This document shows, piece by piece, positions 18,961-29,283 of a stretch of DNA of 64,000 nt; within the stretch, counting starts at the first letter, position 1; each line of letters starts with the position of its first letter. Made by a program: the position numbers and the translations under genes. A model generated the notes under the pieces. That model searched no databases. It had not been told where the DNA came from and saw only the letters and a program-made list of their open reading frames with translations. This stretch comes from Massilia psychrophila (GTDB lineage Bacteria > Pseudomonadota > Gammaproteobacteria > Burkholderiales > Burkholderiaceae_D), in NCBI RefSeq assembly GCF_002760665.1, contig NZ_PDOB01000005.1:1-64000 (forward strand), given 5' to 3'.

Positions 18961-20370
18961 ATGGCTGCTGACTTCCTGCAGCGCTGCCGCCAGGCGGCCG
19001 GCCCTGACTACGTGCTGACCTCGCCCGAGGACTGCGCGCCCTATCTCACCGACTGGCGCGGCCGCTTCACCGGGCGCGCGCTGGCGGTACTGCGCCCGGG
19101 CGACCCGATGCAGGTGGCGCAACTGGTGCGCGCCTGCGCCGACAGCCGCATCGCGCTGGTGCCGCAAGGCGGGCGCACCGGCCTCGTGCTCGGCAGCGTG
19201 CCCGACGCCAGCGGGGAGCAGGTGGTGCTGTCGCTCTCGCGCATGAACCGCATCCGCGCGCTCGACACGGTCAACCGCACCATCACGGTCGATGCCGGCT
19301 GCATCCTGCACGATATACAGCAGGCGGCGCTGGCACAGGATTGCCTGTTCCCGCTGTCGCTCGCGGCCGAAGGCAGCTGCACCATCGGCGGCAACCTGTC
19401 GACCAACGCCGGCGGCACCGCGGTGCTGCGCTACGGCAATGCACGCGAGCTGTGCCTCGGTCTCGAAGTGGTCACGCCGCATGGCGACATCTGGAGCGGC
19501 CTGCGCGGCCTGCGCAAGGACAATACCGGCTACGACCTGCGCGGCCTGCTCATCGGCGCCGAAGGCACGCTCGGCGTCATCACCGGCGCCGTGCTCAAAC
19601 TGTTCCCGCAACCGAAGGCGTCGATCGCCGCGCTGGTGGCTGTGAAATCGCCGCGCGATGCGCTCGCTTTGCTGCACCTGATGCAGGACCGCGCCAGCGC
19701 CGGCCTGACCGGCTTCGAGCTGATGTCCGACTTTTGCATGCAACTGGTCGCTACCCACTTTCCGCGCCTGGCGCAGCCGTTTGCGGCGCGCCATCCGCAC
19801 TACGTGCTGCTGGAAGTGACCAGCCACGAATCGGAGCAGCATGCCGCCCGGCTGCTCGAACTGTCGCTCGAGCAGGCTCTCGAGCGCGGTCTTGCCGACG
19901 ACGCCGTGCTGGCCACCTCGAACGCCCAGTCGCGCGCGCTGTGGCAGCTGCGCGAGCATATTCCGCTGGCGCAGGCGGCAGCCGGCAACAACATCAAGCA
20001 CGACATCTCGCTGCCGGTGTCCGCCATCGCCGACTTCATCGACGTTACCGGCGCCAGGCTGCAGCAAGCTTTCCCGCACTGCCAGGTGGTCTGCTTCGGC
20101 CACCTCGGCGACGGCAACCTGCATTACAACGTCGCACCGGCCGACGGCAAGCCGCACGAGAGCTTCCTCGCCAACCAAAAGGCGATCAACCGCATCGTGC
20201 ACGACAGCGTCGAACAGTTCAACGGTTCGATCTCGGCCGAACACGGCATCGGCGCCCTCAAGCGTGACGATTTGGTGCGCTACAAGCCGAAGGTCGAGCT
20301 GGACATGATGCGGGCAATCAAGGCCGCGCTCGACCCGCTCGGCATCATGAACCCCGGCAAGGTCCTGTGA
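18961..20370 (+). CDS. FAD-linked oxidoreductase, GlcD/D-2-hydroxyacid dehydrogenase type
   Basis: A 469-residue flavoprotein. The FAD-binding PCMH domain covers about residues 35-215: ALVPQGGRTGLVLGS, GSCTIGGNLSTNAGGTAVLR and RKDNTGYDLRGLLIGAEGTLGVIT (quoted in pieces). The C-terminal FAD-oxidase domain has CFGHLGDGNLHYN and SAEHGIGALKRD. Relatives oxidise D-lactate, glycolate or D-2-hydroxyglutarate. The last is the closest by style, but the substrate cannot be fixed. Its stop overlaps the permease start as GTGA, so the two are translationally coupled. Confidence 0.88.
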   Translation: MAADFLQRCRQAAGPDYVLTSPEDCAPYLTDWRGRFTGRALAVLRPGDPMQVAQLVRACADSRIALVPQGGRTGLVLGSVPDASGEQVVLSLSRMNRIRALDTVNRTITVDAGCILHDIQQAALAQDCLFPLSLAAEGSCTIGGNLSTNAGGTAVLRYGNARELCLGLEVVTPHGDIWSGLRGLRKDNTGYDLRGLLIGAEGTLGVITGAVLKLFPQPKASIAALVAVKSPRDALALLHLMQDRASAGLTGFELMSDFCMQLVATHFPRLAQPFAARHPHYVLLEVTSHESEQHAARLLELSLEQALERGLADDAVLATSNAQSRALWQLREHIPLAQAAAGNNIKHDISLPVSAIADFIDVTGARLQQAFPHCQVVCFGHLGDGNLHYNVAPADGKPHESFLANQKAINRIVHDSVEQFNGSISAEHGIGALKRDDLVRYKPKVELDMMRAIKAALDPLGIMNPGKVL

Positions 20371-22928
20371 GCGGCCCGGGTCTGCTCGCGCGCTGGCTGC
20401 TGTTCGGCGAATGGCGCTCGCACCCGGTGCGCGCGCTGCTGGCGATCGCCGCCATCGCCGTCGGCGTGTCGATGGGTTTTGCCATCCACCTCATCAACGC
20501 GGCGGCGTTCAACGAATTTTCGGCCGCCGTCAAAAGCCTGTCCGGCCAGGCCGACGTCCAGGTGGCCGGGCGCGAGGCGCTGTTCGACCAGGCGATCTAC
20601 CCGCGCCTGGCGCAACGCACGGGTGTCGCCATCGCTTCGCCGGTACTTGAATTCGATGCCGGCGTGCCGGGCGCGCGTGGTGCGTTGAAAATCATCGGCA
20701 TCGACCCTTTCCGCGCCGGCGCCGTATCGCCCGACTTGCTGGGCGTGCCGGTCGAAGGCAAGCCGTTCGACATGCTGGCCGACGATGCCGTGTTCCTGTC
20801 GCCGGCAGCAATGACGTGGTTAAACACCGCAAGCGGCGGCGCCATCGTGCTGCGCGAGGGTACCACCGACTTCAGCTTGCGCGTGGCCGGCGGCCTGCTG
20901 CGCGCGCGCGCCGGCCAGCGCATCGGCGTGATGGATATCGGCGCTGCCCAGTGGCGCTTCCGCCAGGGCGGCAAGCTGTCGCGCATCGACCTCAAATTGC
21001 GCGAAGGAGTCGACCGCGACCGTTTTGAGCGCGATCTGGCGCGCGAGCTGGAGCGTGAATTCCCCGGCCGCTTCCAGGTCGCCCAGCCGAACGACGAAAG
21101 CCTTGATGCCCGCACCAACACCTTGAGCCGCGCCTACCGCGTCAACCTCACCGTGCTGGCGCTGGTGGCCTTGTTCACCGGCGCCTTCCTGGTATTTTCG
21201 ACCCAGGCGCTGTCGGTGATCCGGCGCCGTGGCCAGTTCGCGCTGATGCGGGTGCTCGGCGTCGAGCGGCGCCAGCTGCTCGGCCAGGTACTGCTCGAAG
21301 GCGCCAGCCTGGGTGTGATCGGCGCGCTGCTCGGCATCGCCGCCGGCTACGCGCTGGCCGCCGCCGCCCTGCATTTCTTCGGTGCCGACCTTGGCGCCGG
21401 CTATTTTACCGGCGTGCAGCCGGCGGTGCAGTTCACGCCGGTCGCAGCTGTCGTGTTTTTTGCGCTGGGACTGGGCGTGGCCCTGCTCGGCTGCCTGGCG
21501 CCGGCCTTGGAGGCGGCGCGCGCGGCGCCGGCGGTGGCGCTCAAATCGGGCAGCGACGAGACCGCATTGTCCGGTCTTGCGCGCATCTGGCCGTCGCTTG
21601 CCTGCCTGTCTGTGGCGGCCCTGCTGACGCGCGCGCCGCCGCTGTTCGAGCTGCCCATTTTCGGTTACATCGCGATTGCGCTGCTGCTGGTCGGCGGGAT
21701 CGGCATGATGCCGCGCGTGGCCGCCTGGGTATTCGGCTTTCTAAACCGGGTCGCGATGCGGCGCGCCCGCCAGCACCCGGTGCCGGCACTTTCCCTGGCG
21801 CGGCTGGCGAACGCCTCGGGCAGCGCCGCCATCGCGCTCGGCGGCGTACTGTCAAGTTTCAGCCTGATGGTGGCGATGGCAATCATGGTGTCGAGCTTTC
21901 GCGTCTCGGTCGACGACTGGCTGGTGCAGATCCTGCCGGCCGACCTGTACATCCGCAACGCGGTGGCCGGCAACACGACCTCGCTCGGGCCAGCTGAACA
22001 AGCCGCGCTGGCTGCAACTCCCGGGGTGGCGCGCGTCCAGTTCCTGCGTTCGCGCCAGGTGTCGCTCGACCCGGCGCGCGCGCCGGTGACCCTGATCGCG
22101 CGCGACATCGACGTCGACGATCCCGGCCAGGTGATGGTGCTGGTCGGCGCCAGCGCGAAGCGGCCTGCTGCGAATGGCACCGAATCGATGCCGGCGTGGG
22201 TATCCGAAGCAATGCTCGACCTGTACGGCGCAAAGGTCGGCGCCCGGATCTCGATCCCGATCAACGGACGGCTGCGCGAGTTTTTCATCGCCGGCGCCTG
22301 GCGCGATTACTCCAACCAGTCCGGCTCGGTGCAGATACGGCTGCCGGACTACCGCTTGCTTACCGGCGAGCAAGACGTGAGCGACGCCGCCGTCTGGACC
22401 CGGCCTGGCGTCACTGCCGCCGAAGTCGAATCGCGCCTACGTGCGCTGCCGTTCGGCGCCGCCCTGCAGTTCGCCCAGCCGAGCCAGATCCGCGCGATGA
22501 GCCTGAAGATTTTTGACCGCAGCTTCGCCGTCACCTACTTGCTGGAGGCGATTGCGATTGCCATCGGCCTGTCGGGCGTGGCCGCCACCTTCTCGGCCCA
22601 GACGCTGGCGCGCGCGCGCGAATTCGGCATGCTGCGCCACGTCGGCGTCACCCGCGGCCAGATCCTGCGCATCCTGGCGCTCGAAGGCGGTTCGCTCACC
22701 GCGCTCGGCGTCGCCTGCGGCTTCGTCCTGGGCCTTTTCATCAGCCTGATCCTGGTATTTGTCGTCAATCCGCAATCGTTCCACTGGACCATGCAGCTGC
22801 ATATGCCGTGGGGTTTGCTGGCCAGCGTCGCCTCGCTGCTGCTGGGCGCCTCGGTGCTCACCGCACTGGTGTCGGGGCGCTACGCCTTGTCAGGCGGGCC
22901 GATTCGCGCCGTCAGAGAGGACTGGTAA
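20367..22928 (+). CDS. FtsX-like ABC transporter permease
   Basis: An 853-residue membrane protein with an N-terminal membrane anchor (VRALLAIAAIAVGVSMGFAI), a periplasmic domain, and two FtsX-type four-helix blocks. The first is near 255-380 (LALVALFTGAFLVFSTQALSVIRRR) and the second near 720-850 (EFGMLRHVGVTRGQILRILA). The large two-block layout matches permeases that pair with LolD/MacB-like ATPases, for example AttF/AttG-type lipid or lipoprotein systems. No ATPase gene is adjacent. GTG start overlapping the previous stop; its own stop overlaps the next ATG (TAATG). Confidence 0.88.
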   Translation: MSGPGLLARWLLFGEWRSHPVRALLAIAAIAVGVSMGFAIHLINAAAFNEFSAAVKSLSGQADVQVAGREALFDQAIYPRLAQRTGVAIASPVLEFDAGVPGARGALKIIGIDPFRAGAVSPDLLGVPVEGKPFDMLADDAVFLSPAAMTWLNTASGGAIVLREGTTDFSLRVAGGLLRARAGQRIGVMDIGAAQWRFRQGGKLSRIDLKLREGVDRDRFERDLARELEREFPGRFQVAQPNDESLDARTNTLSRAYRVNLTVLALVALFTGAFLVFSTQALSVIRRRGQFALMRVLGVERRQLLGQVLLEGASLGVIGALLGIAAGYALAAAALHFFGADLGAGYFTGVQPAVQFTPVAAVVFFALGLGVALLGCLAPALEAARAAPAVALKSGSDETALSGLARIWPSLACLSVAALLTRAPPLFELPIFGYIAIALLLVGGIGMMPRVAAWVFGFLNRVAMRRARQHPVPALSLARLANASGSAAIALGGVLSSFSLMVAMAIMVSSFRVSVDDWLVQILPADLYIRNAVAGNTTSLGPAEQAALAATPGVARVQFLRSRQVSLDPARAPVTLIARDIDVDDPGQVMVLVGASAKRPAANGTESMPAWVSEAMLDLYGAKVGARISIPINGRLREFFIAGAWRDYSNQSGSVQIRLPDYRLLTGEQDVSDAAVWTRPGVTAAEVESRLRALPFGAALQFAQPSQIRAMSLKIFDRSFAVTYLLEAIAIAIGLSGVAATFSAQTLARAREFGMLRHVGVTRGQILRILALEGGSLTALGVACGFVLGLFISLILVFVVNPQSFHWTMQLHMPWGLLASVASLLLGASVLTALVSGRYALSGGPIRAVREDW

Positions 22929-23995
22929 TGCGTTTTATTTTCATGCTGATGCTGTTGATCGCGACCTGCTGCCGGGCGGCGCCGCCGACCTTCGCGCCCG
23001 TGGTGCCGGACCGGCCATTGGCGTTCCCGCACGACTTCGGCGCCCACCCCGAATTCAAGACCGAGTGGTGGTACGTCACCGGCTGGCTGGCAAAGCCGGA
23101 TGGCAAGCCGCTTGGCTTCCAGGTCACTTTTTTCCGCAGCCGGACCGGCGTTGACGACGCCAATCCAAGCGCGTTCGCGCCAAAGCAGCTGATCATCGCG
23201 CATGCCGCGCTGTCCGACCCGGCGTTCGGGCGCCTGGTGCACGACGAGCGCAGCGCGCGCGAAGGCTTCGGCCTGGCCTACGCCAGGACCGGCACGACTG
23301 ATGTGAAGGTGGACGACTGGCACATGCAGCGCGGTGCTGACGGTGCCTACACGGTGTCGATCCGTTCGACCGAACTGACGCTTGAGCTGCGCCTGACGCC
23401 GAGCGGCCCGCCGCTGGTGCAGGGTGCCCAGGGCTACTCGCGCAAGGGGCCGAACCCGGCCCAGGCGAGCTATTACTACAGCGAACCGCAACTGTCGGTC
23501 AGCGGCCTGGCGGGCCGCGCCGGCGCCGCGCCGGCCAAGGTCACGGGTAGCGCCTGGTTCGATCACGAATGGTCCAGCCAGGCGCTCGACCCGGGTGCCG
23601 CCGGCTGGGACTGGGTCGGCGCCAACCTCGCCGACGGCTCGGCGCTGATGGCTTTCCAGATTCGCGGCAAACAAGGTGGTAAACTATGGGCGCACGCGGT
23701 CTTGCGCGATGCCTCCGGCAAAGTGACGCAGTTTTTACCGGGCCAGGTCAGTTTTACCCCGCGGACGCGGTGGAAGTCGCCGCGCACGGGCGCCGTCTAT
23801 CCGGTGGCGACGACCATCGTCACCGGCGACGCCAGCTGGAGCATCTTACCTTTGCAGCACGACCAGGAACTCGATACGCGGCGCTCGACCGGCTCGGTGT
23901 ATTGGGAAGGCGCGGTGACGATCGAGCGCGACGGCAAGCCGGCCGGCCACGGCTATCTCGAAATGACGGGCTACGACAAGCCGCTCACGCTATAA
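22928..23995 (+). CDS. AttH / carotenoid 1,2-hydratase-like lipocalin-fold protein
   Basis: A 355-residue protein with a signal peptide (FIFMLMLLIATCCRA) and then the CrtC/AttH domain. Blocks are LAFPHDFGAHPEFKTEWWYV at the start, DDWHMQR, YYSEPQLSVSG, GSAWFDHEWSSQ, GWDWVGANLADGSALMAFQ and GYLEMTGY at the end. Named relatives hydrate carotenoids, but those encoded next to FtsX permeases (AttH) are presumed periplasmic lipid-binding partners of an exporter. There are no carotenoid genes nearby, so the second reading is preferred. It is translationally coupled to the permease. Confidence 0.88.
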   Translation: MRFIFMLMLLIATCCRAAPPTFAPVVPDRPLAFPHDFGAHPEFKTEWWYVTGWLAKPDGKPLGFQVTFFRSRTGVDDANPSAFAPKQLIIAHAALSDPAFGRLVHDERSAREGFGLAYARTGTTDVKVDDWHMQRGADGAYTVSIRSTELTLELRLTPSGPPLVQGAQGYSRKGPNPAQASYYYSEPQLSVSGLAGRAGAAPAKVTGSAWFDHEWSSQALDPGAAGWDWVGANLADGSALMAFQIRGKQGGKLWAHAVLRDASGKVTQFLPGQVSFTPRTRWKSPRTGAVYPVATTIVTGDASWSILPLQHDQELDTRRSTGSVYWEGAVTIERDGKPAGHGYLEMTGYDKPLTL

Positions 23996-24046
23996 AACAA
24001 CAGCTTTGAAACAGAACGAAAACCAAACGAAGAACCGACGCAGACG

Positions 24047-25942
24047 ATGACCAACCGCTCCACCAACACCACCGGCACTGCCGGCGCTGCCAGCACTACC
24101 GCCGGCGCCTTTCAAACCGGCACCGACCGCAAGGGCAGCCTGGCCGCCTTCAAGGGCCTGCTTCCCTTCCTGCGCCCGTACCGCCGCCAGTTCTTCCTCG
24201 CCGCCATCGCGCTCGTGGTGGCGGCCGGCGCGACGCTGGCGATCCCGTATGCGTTCAAGCAGATGATCGACCTCGGCTTCGGCGCCGCCGCCGGCGCCGA
24301 AGCCAGGAGCATCCGCCACGTCGACGCCACCTTCCTGGCGCTGTTCGGCGTCGCCACCGTGCTGGCGCTGGCTACCGCGGCGCGGTTTTTCACCGTGTCG
24401 TGGCTGGGCGAACGCGTCACCGCCGACATCCGCAGCGCCGTATACACGCACGTCGTCAACCAGAGTCCGGAGTTTTTCGAGACCACCCAGACCGGCGAAG
24501 TCCTGTCGCGCATCACCACCGACACCACCCTGATCCAGGCGGTGGTCGGTACCAGCATCTCAATGGCGCTGCGTAACATATTGCTGTTCGTCGGCGGCCT
24601 GATCATGCTGTTTTTCACCAGCGTCAAGCTGTCGTCGATTATCTTGGGCCTGCTGGTAATGGTGGTGGTACCGATCGTGCTGTTCGGCCGGCGCGTGCGC
24701 AAGCTCTCGCGCGATTCGCAAGACCGCATCGCCGATGCTTCCGCAATGGCCGGCGAAATCCTCAACGCGATGCCGACCGTGCAAGCATTCACCCACGAGC
24801 ATATCGAGTCGTCGCGGTTCAAAGCTTCGGTCGAATCGGCGTTCGGCACCGCCATGAAGCGCATCCGCGCGCGCGCGCTGCTGACGATGGTGGCGATCGT
24901 GATGGTGTTCGGCACCATCGTCTTCGTGCTGTGGCTGGGCGCACATGCGGTGCTGGCTGGCACCATGACCGGCGGCGACCTTGGCCAGTTCATTTTGTAC
25001 GCCTCGATCGTGGCCGGTTCGATCGGCGCGCTGTCGGAGGTAATGGGCGAGGCGCAGCGCGCTGCCGGCGCCACCGAGCGCCTGCTCGAACTGCTGTCGG
25101 CCCGCTCGAATATCCAGAACCCGGCCCCGGCACAGCGGCTGCAGCTGCCGGTGCGCGCCGCCAACGGTGCCGCGCTGGCCTTGAGCGACGTCAGTTTCAG
25201 CTATCCGTCGCGCCCCGACACACTGGCGCTGGCGCAGCTGTCGCTGACGATCCGGCCGGGCGAAACGGTGGCCGTGGTCGGCCCATCGGGGGCCGGCAAG
25301 ACCAGCTTGTTCCAGCTGCTGCTGCGCTTCTACGATCCGCAGTCCGGCGCCATCAAGCTCGACGGCGTCGACATCCGCCAGCTTGACCTGCACTCACTGC
25401 GCGACGCCATCGGTATCGTGCCGCAAGATACCGTCATCTTTTCCGCCGACGCGATGGAAAACATTCGCTACGGCCGCGCGGGCGCCAGCGACGCCGACGT
25501 CATCAAGGCGGCCAAACTGGCCGCGGCCCACGAATTCATCGAGCGCCTGCCGCAAGGTTACAAGTCCTTCCTGGGCGAGCGCGGCGTGCGCCTGTCGGGC
25601 GGACAGCGCCAGCGCATCGCGATCGCCCGCGCTTTGCTGAAAAACCCGCCGCTGCTGCTGCTCGACGAAGCGACCAGCGCGCTCGACGCCGAATCGGAAC
25701 GGCTGGTGCAAACCGCGCTCGAGGCGGCGATGGTCGGGCGCACCACCATCATCATCGCCCACCGCCTGGCGACCGTGCAGCGGGCCGACCGCATCATCGT
25801 GATGGAGGACGGGCGCATCGTCGAAACCGGCACCCACGCCACGCTGGTGGCGCACGGCGGCATCTACGCCAACCTGGCGGCGCTGCAGTTCCACAGCGTG
25901 CACGTGACGCCGCATGAGGCGACGCCCCAAGCAGCGGCATGA
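24047..25942 (+). CDS. ABC exporter half-transporter (transmembrane + ATPase)
   Basis: A 631-residue MsbA/LmrA-type protein. Six transmembrane segments lie in about residues 40-340, followed by the nucleotide-binding domain with Walker A GPSGAGKTSL, Q-loop IVPQDTVIFS, signature LSGGQRQR, Walker B LLLLDEATSALD and the switch His in IIIAHRLATV. It should act as a homodimer. The substrate is unknown; lipid or drug export are typical. The first 30 residues are Thr/Ala-rich and look disordered. It follows the AttH gene by 51 bases on the same strand, but it is a complete exporter and unlikely to be that permease's missing ATPase. Confidence 0.92.
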   Translation: MTNRSTNTTGTAGAASTTAGAFQTGTDRKGSLAAFKGLLPFLRPYRRQFFLAAIALVVAAGATLAIPYAFKQMIDLGFGAAAGAEARSIRHVDATFLALFGVATVLALATAARFFTVSWLGERVTADIRSAVYTHVVNQSPEFFETTQTGEVLSRITTDTTLIQAVVGTSISMALRNILLFVGGLIMLFFTSVKLSSIILGLLVMVVVPIVLFGRRVRKLSRDSQDRIADASAMAGEILNAMPTVQAFTHEHIESSRFKASVESAFGTAMKRIRARALLTMVAIVMVFGTIVFVLWLGAHAVLAGTMTGGDLGQFILYASIVAGSIGALSEVMGEAQRAAGATERLLELLSARSNIQNPAPAQRLQLPVRAANGAALALSDVSFSYPSRPDTLALAQLSLTIRPGETVAVVGPSGAGKTSLFQLLLRFYDPQSGAIKLDGVDIRQLDLHSLRDAIGIVPQDTVIFSADAMENIRYGRAGASDADVIKAAKLAAAHEFIERLPQGYKSFLGERGVRLSGGQRQRIAIARALLKNPPLLLLDEATSALDAESERLVQTALEAAMVGRTTIIIAHRLATVQRADRIIVMEDGRIVETGTHATLVAHGGIYANLAALQFHSVHVTPHEATPQAAA

Positions 25943-26066
25943 GAGGCTCCGTGCGTTGCTGCAAGGCAACATAAGTTCACAAAATGAATTTTCCGCTTTT
26001 TAATTGCAACTCCACTGTTATATTGTCGGTTGATTCTTCAATCCGAACAACAACCGGTGGACTTAC

Positions 26067-28103
26067 ATGCGCAGCAGTAATTTTAATCCCGCCAACTGGG
26101 GGGTCGGCTCCAAGATCAGCGCCTTCACCTTCGGCCTGGTCGGCATCATCCTGGGCAGTTTGGTGGTTGCGTTCGGCATGACCACGTCGACACTGCTGCA
26201 GTCGCGCGCGCAGGCCGCCGTTGCCAGCGACCTGCGCGGCGTAGTCAACATGGTCGAGATGTTCAACAAAGCGGTCAGCAGCGAGGTCGGCGGCTTTGCC
26301 CGCATGCTGGCGGCCAGCTACCAGCCGCAATTCGCGCTCGGCACCGGCGACGGCATCGATGTCGCCGGCAAACAGGTTCCGGTACTTGAAAATGACGGCA
26401 AGGTCGTCAACCTCGATGCCACCGTCGTTGACCGCTTTACCTTGCTGACCGGCGGCAACGCGACTATTTTCGTCACCAGCGGCGACGATTTTGTCCGCGT
26501 CACTACCTCGGTGAAGAAAGAAAACGGCGAACGCGCGAACGGTACCCTGCTCGATCGCGCCCATGCTTCCTACCCGCTGCTGCGCGCCGGAAAAAGCTAT
26601 GTCGGGTTGGCGACCCTGTTCGGCAAGCAGTACATCACCCAATACGATCCCATCAAGGGCGTCAACGGCGCGGTGATCGGGGTGCTGTATGTCGGCGTCG
26701 ATATTTCCGCCGAAATGGCGGCGCTGAAGGCGAAGATCAAGGACATCAAGGTCGGCGATAGCGGCTACTTCTATGTGCTCAATGCGGCGCCGGGGAAATC
26801 CTACGGCGACCTGCTGGTCCACCCTGTCAAAGAAGGCGGAAATGTCCTCGCAAACAAGGATGCGAACGGTCGCGAATTCGTCAAAGAGATGTTGGAGAAA
26901 AAAAATGGCGCCATTACCTACCCATGGTTGAATGCCGAAAAGGGCGAGACTCGGGCGCGCGACAAGATGGTCGGGTATGCCTTCTTCAAGGAATGGAACT
27001 GGGTGATTGCCGGCGGCACCTTCGAGGACGAAATCACCAGTGAGTCGTCACAACTGCGCAACCGCTACATTGTGTTCGGGCTGATCGCCCTCGGCCTGTT
27101 CGCGCTTGCGCTTTACCTGGTGGTGCGCGCTATCGTCACGCGGCCGTTGATGTTGGCGCGCGACGCCGCGGTCCAGATCGCGAAGGGTGACCTCACCACC
27201 ACCATCGACAGCAGCCGGCGCGACGAGATCGGCGCATTGGCGCAGGCGATGAACGGCATCAGCCGCAACCTGTCGTCGGTCGTCGGCCAGGTGCGTGACG
27301 GCGCCGAGCAGATTGCTACCGCTTCACGCGAAATCTCGACCGGCAACCTCGACCTGTGCACCCGCACCGAACAGCAGGCGTCGAACCTGGCCGCCACCGC
27401 TACCTCGATGGAGCAGCTGACCATCACCGTCAAGCAGAATGCCGACAACGCCCGCCAGGCCAACCAGATGGCGCTGAACGCCTCGAACGTGGCGCAAAAA
27501 GGCGGCGCCATGGTGACGCAAGTGATCGACACCATGAACACGATCAACCAGTCTTCGCACAAGATCGTCGACATCATCGGGGTAATCGACGGGATTGCCT
27601 TCCAGACCAACATCCTGGCGCTGAACGCTGCGGTCGAAGCTGCCCGCGCCGGTGAGCAAGGCCGCGGCTTCGCGGTCGTCGCCAGCGAGGTGCGTAACCT
27701 GGCGCAGCGCAGCGCCGCAGCGGCGAAAGAGATCAAATCGTTGATCGGCGCTTCGGTCGGCCAGGTCGATGCCGGCAGCAAGTTGGTGAAAAGCGCCGGC
27801 GTGACGATGGAAGAAGTACTGGCCAGCGTCGCCCGCGTTACCGACATCATGGCCGACATCAGTGCTGCCAGCGCCGAGCAGAGCGGCGGCATCGAACACG
27901 TCAACCGCTCGATCAGCGAGATGGACGAGGTGACCCAGCAAAATGCCGCGCTGGTCGAAGAGGCGAGCGCCGCAGCTGAAGCAATGCAGGATCAGGCCGC
28001 CACGCTGGCCGGCGCCGTAAGGCTGTTCAAGCTCGAACCTGCCACGCATGCCCGTGCCGGCTTGCCTGCGGCGCCGGCGCCGAGGGCGCTTCGTCGTGCC
28101 TGA
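26067..28103 (+). CDS. Methyl-accepting chemotaxis protein with Cache domain
   Basis: A 678-residue chemoreceptor. TM1 lies at about residues 18-42, and a periplasmic Cache region (Cache_3-Cache_2 type) follows, with [20 protein letters not shown] and [18 protein letters not shown]2 is near 337-357, then a HAMP domain and the signalling domain with the hairpin tip [20 protein letters not shown]. No CheR/CheB-binding pentapeptide is present at the C terminus (ends RALRRA). Such Cache domains often sense small carboxylates or amino acids; the ligand is unknown. It is a single gene with no che genes beside it. Confidence 0.93.
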   Translation: MRSSNFNPANWGVGSKISAFTFGLVGIILGSLVVAFGMTTSTLLQSRAQAAVASDLRGVVNMVEMFNKAVSSEVGGFARMLAASYQPQFALGTGDGIDVAGKQVPVLENDGKVVNLDATVVDRFTLLTGGNATIFVTSGDDFVRVTTSVKKENGERANGTLLDRAHASYPLLRAGKSYVGLATLFGKQYITQYDPIKGVNGAVIGVLYVGVDISAEMAALKAKIKDIKVGDSGYFYVLNAAPGKSYGDLLVHPVKEGGNVLANKDANGREFVKEMLEKKNGAITYPWLNAEKGETRARDKMVGYAFFKEWNWVIAGGTFEDEITSESSQLRNRYIVFGLIALGLFALALYLVVRAIVTRPLMLARDAAVQIAKGDLTTTIDSSRRDEIGALAQAMNGISRNLSSVVGQVRDGAEQIATASREISTGNLDLCTRTEQQASNLAATATSMEQLTITVKQNADNARQANQMALNASNVAQKGGAMVTQVIDTMNTINQSSHKIVDIIGVIDGIAFQTNILALNAAVEAARAGEQGRGFAVVASEVRNLAQRSAAAAKEIKSLIGASVGQVDAGSKLVKSAGVTMEEVLASVARVTDIMADISAASAEQSGGIEHVNRSISEMDEVTQQNAALVEEASAAAEAMQDQAATLAGAVRLFKLEPATHARAGLPAAPAPRALRRA

Positions 28104-28164
28104 GCGGCTTTGCGGACAAGATGATTGGGTGTACAGTGGCAATCCTTGCTGACAGGAGTTTGCC

Positions 28165-29250
28165 TTGACCGACGCCGAATTGCTCCAGACTTGCCGCATC
28201 GTCTTCCCCGGCCACCGGGCAAGCACGCCGGCGCAAACGTTTGGCGCGATGGCCGCCTGGTGCGAGCAGAATAACGTCGCCCACGACGTCTACGGTAGCG
28301 GCGCGCTGATCGAGGCGTTCGAGCACAAGATTGCCGAGCTGCTCGGCTTTGAAGCGGCGGTGTTCTGCATCAGCGGCACGATGGCGCAGGTGACGGCGCT
28401 GCGCCTGGCCTGCGAGGATCGCGCCAGAGCCCTGGTGGCGCTGCATCCGACCTCGCACATCATCGTGCACGAGAAATCAAACTACCAGCTGCTCGGCCAC
28501 TTTCATGCCCTGCAGGCCGGCGAGCGCCACCGACCGTGGAGCGTTGACGACCTGGCGGCGATTCCCGACCAGCTTGGCGCCGTTGCGATGGAAGTGCCGA
28601 TGCGCGAAATCGGCGGCCAGAACCCGTCCTGGATCGAACTCGACGCCATCAAGGCGCACTGCCGCGGGCGCGGCGCCCACCTGCACATGGACGGTGCCCG
28701 GCTGTGGGAGGCGGCGGCCGGCTACGGCCGTTCGCCGCGCGAGGTGGCGCACGGCTTCGACTCGGTCTACGTCTCGCTGTACAAGGGCATCGGCGGACTT
28801 GGCGGCTCGATGCTGGCCGGCAGCGCCGAGTTTGTCGCCCGCGCTGCCGAATGGTTCCGGCGCGAAGGCGGCAACCTGATCCATCGTTCGCCCTACGTGG
28901 TGTCGGCGGCGATGCAGTTCGACGCGCGCCTGGCCGCCATGCCGGCATATTTTGCGCGCACACAATGGCTCTACGAGATACTGCGCGCGCACCCTTCGAT
29001 CAAGCCGAACCCCGCCCGGCCGCAGGCCAACATACTGCATCTGCACCTGCCGGCGTCGCGCGAGAAAGCGCTGGCGATTCGCAACCAGCTAGCCTGTGAC
29101 CATGGCATCTGGCTGTTCGGCCGCGCCGCGCACGGCGCGCTGGCCGACACCTGCGTCGTCGAACTGTACGTCGGCGACAACCTGCTGGACATGCCTGATT
29201 CGGCCGCGGTTGAAGCGCTGGCGCTGCTGTCGGCTGCCCTGGCTGCATAA
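28165..29250 (+). CDS. Threonine aldolase / beta-eliminating lyase family enzyme
   Basis: A 361-residue fold-type I PLP enzyme. The PLP Lys is in YVSLYKGIGGLGGSMLAG, with GSGALIEAFEHKIAELLG and LHMDGARLWEAAAGYGRSP upstream, the latter carrying the Asp that contacts the pyridine nitrogen. Relatives split L-threonine or L-allo-threonine to glycine and acetaldehyde. It starts at TTG 28165, with ACAGGAG 5-11 bases upstream; no in-frame ATG gives a complete N terminus. It lies 33 bases before thyA on the same strand and could supply glycine to one-carbon metabolism. Confidence 0.85.
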   Translation: MTDAELLQTCRIVFPGHRASTPAQTFGAMAAWCEQNNVAHDVYGSGALIEAFEHKIAELLGFEAAVFCISGTMAQVTALRLACEDRARALVALHPTSHIIVHEKSNYQLLGHFHALQAGERHRPWSVDDLAAIPDQLGAVAMEVPMREIGGQNPSWIELDAIKAHCRGRGAHLHMDGARLWEAAAGYGRSPREVAHGFDSVYVSLYKGIGGLGGSMLAGSAEFVARAAEWFRREGGNLIHRSPYVVSAAMQFDARLAAMPAYFARTQWLYEILRAHPSIKPNPARPQANILHLHLPASREKALAIRNQLACDHGIWLFGRAAHGALADTCVVELYVGDNLLDMPDSAAVEALALLSAALAA

Positions 29251-29283
29251 AACAATCACCTTTATATAGATAGCGAGCCCGCC

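Noticed and set aside
22928-23995. Carotenoid biosynthesis gene (crtC)
   Set aside because: The domain matches, but there are no other carotenoid genes and the gene is coupled to an FtsX permease, so the AttH reading is better.
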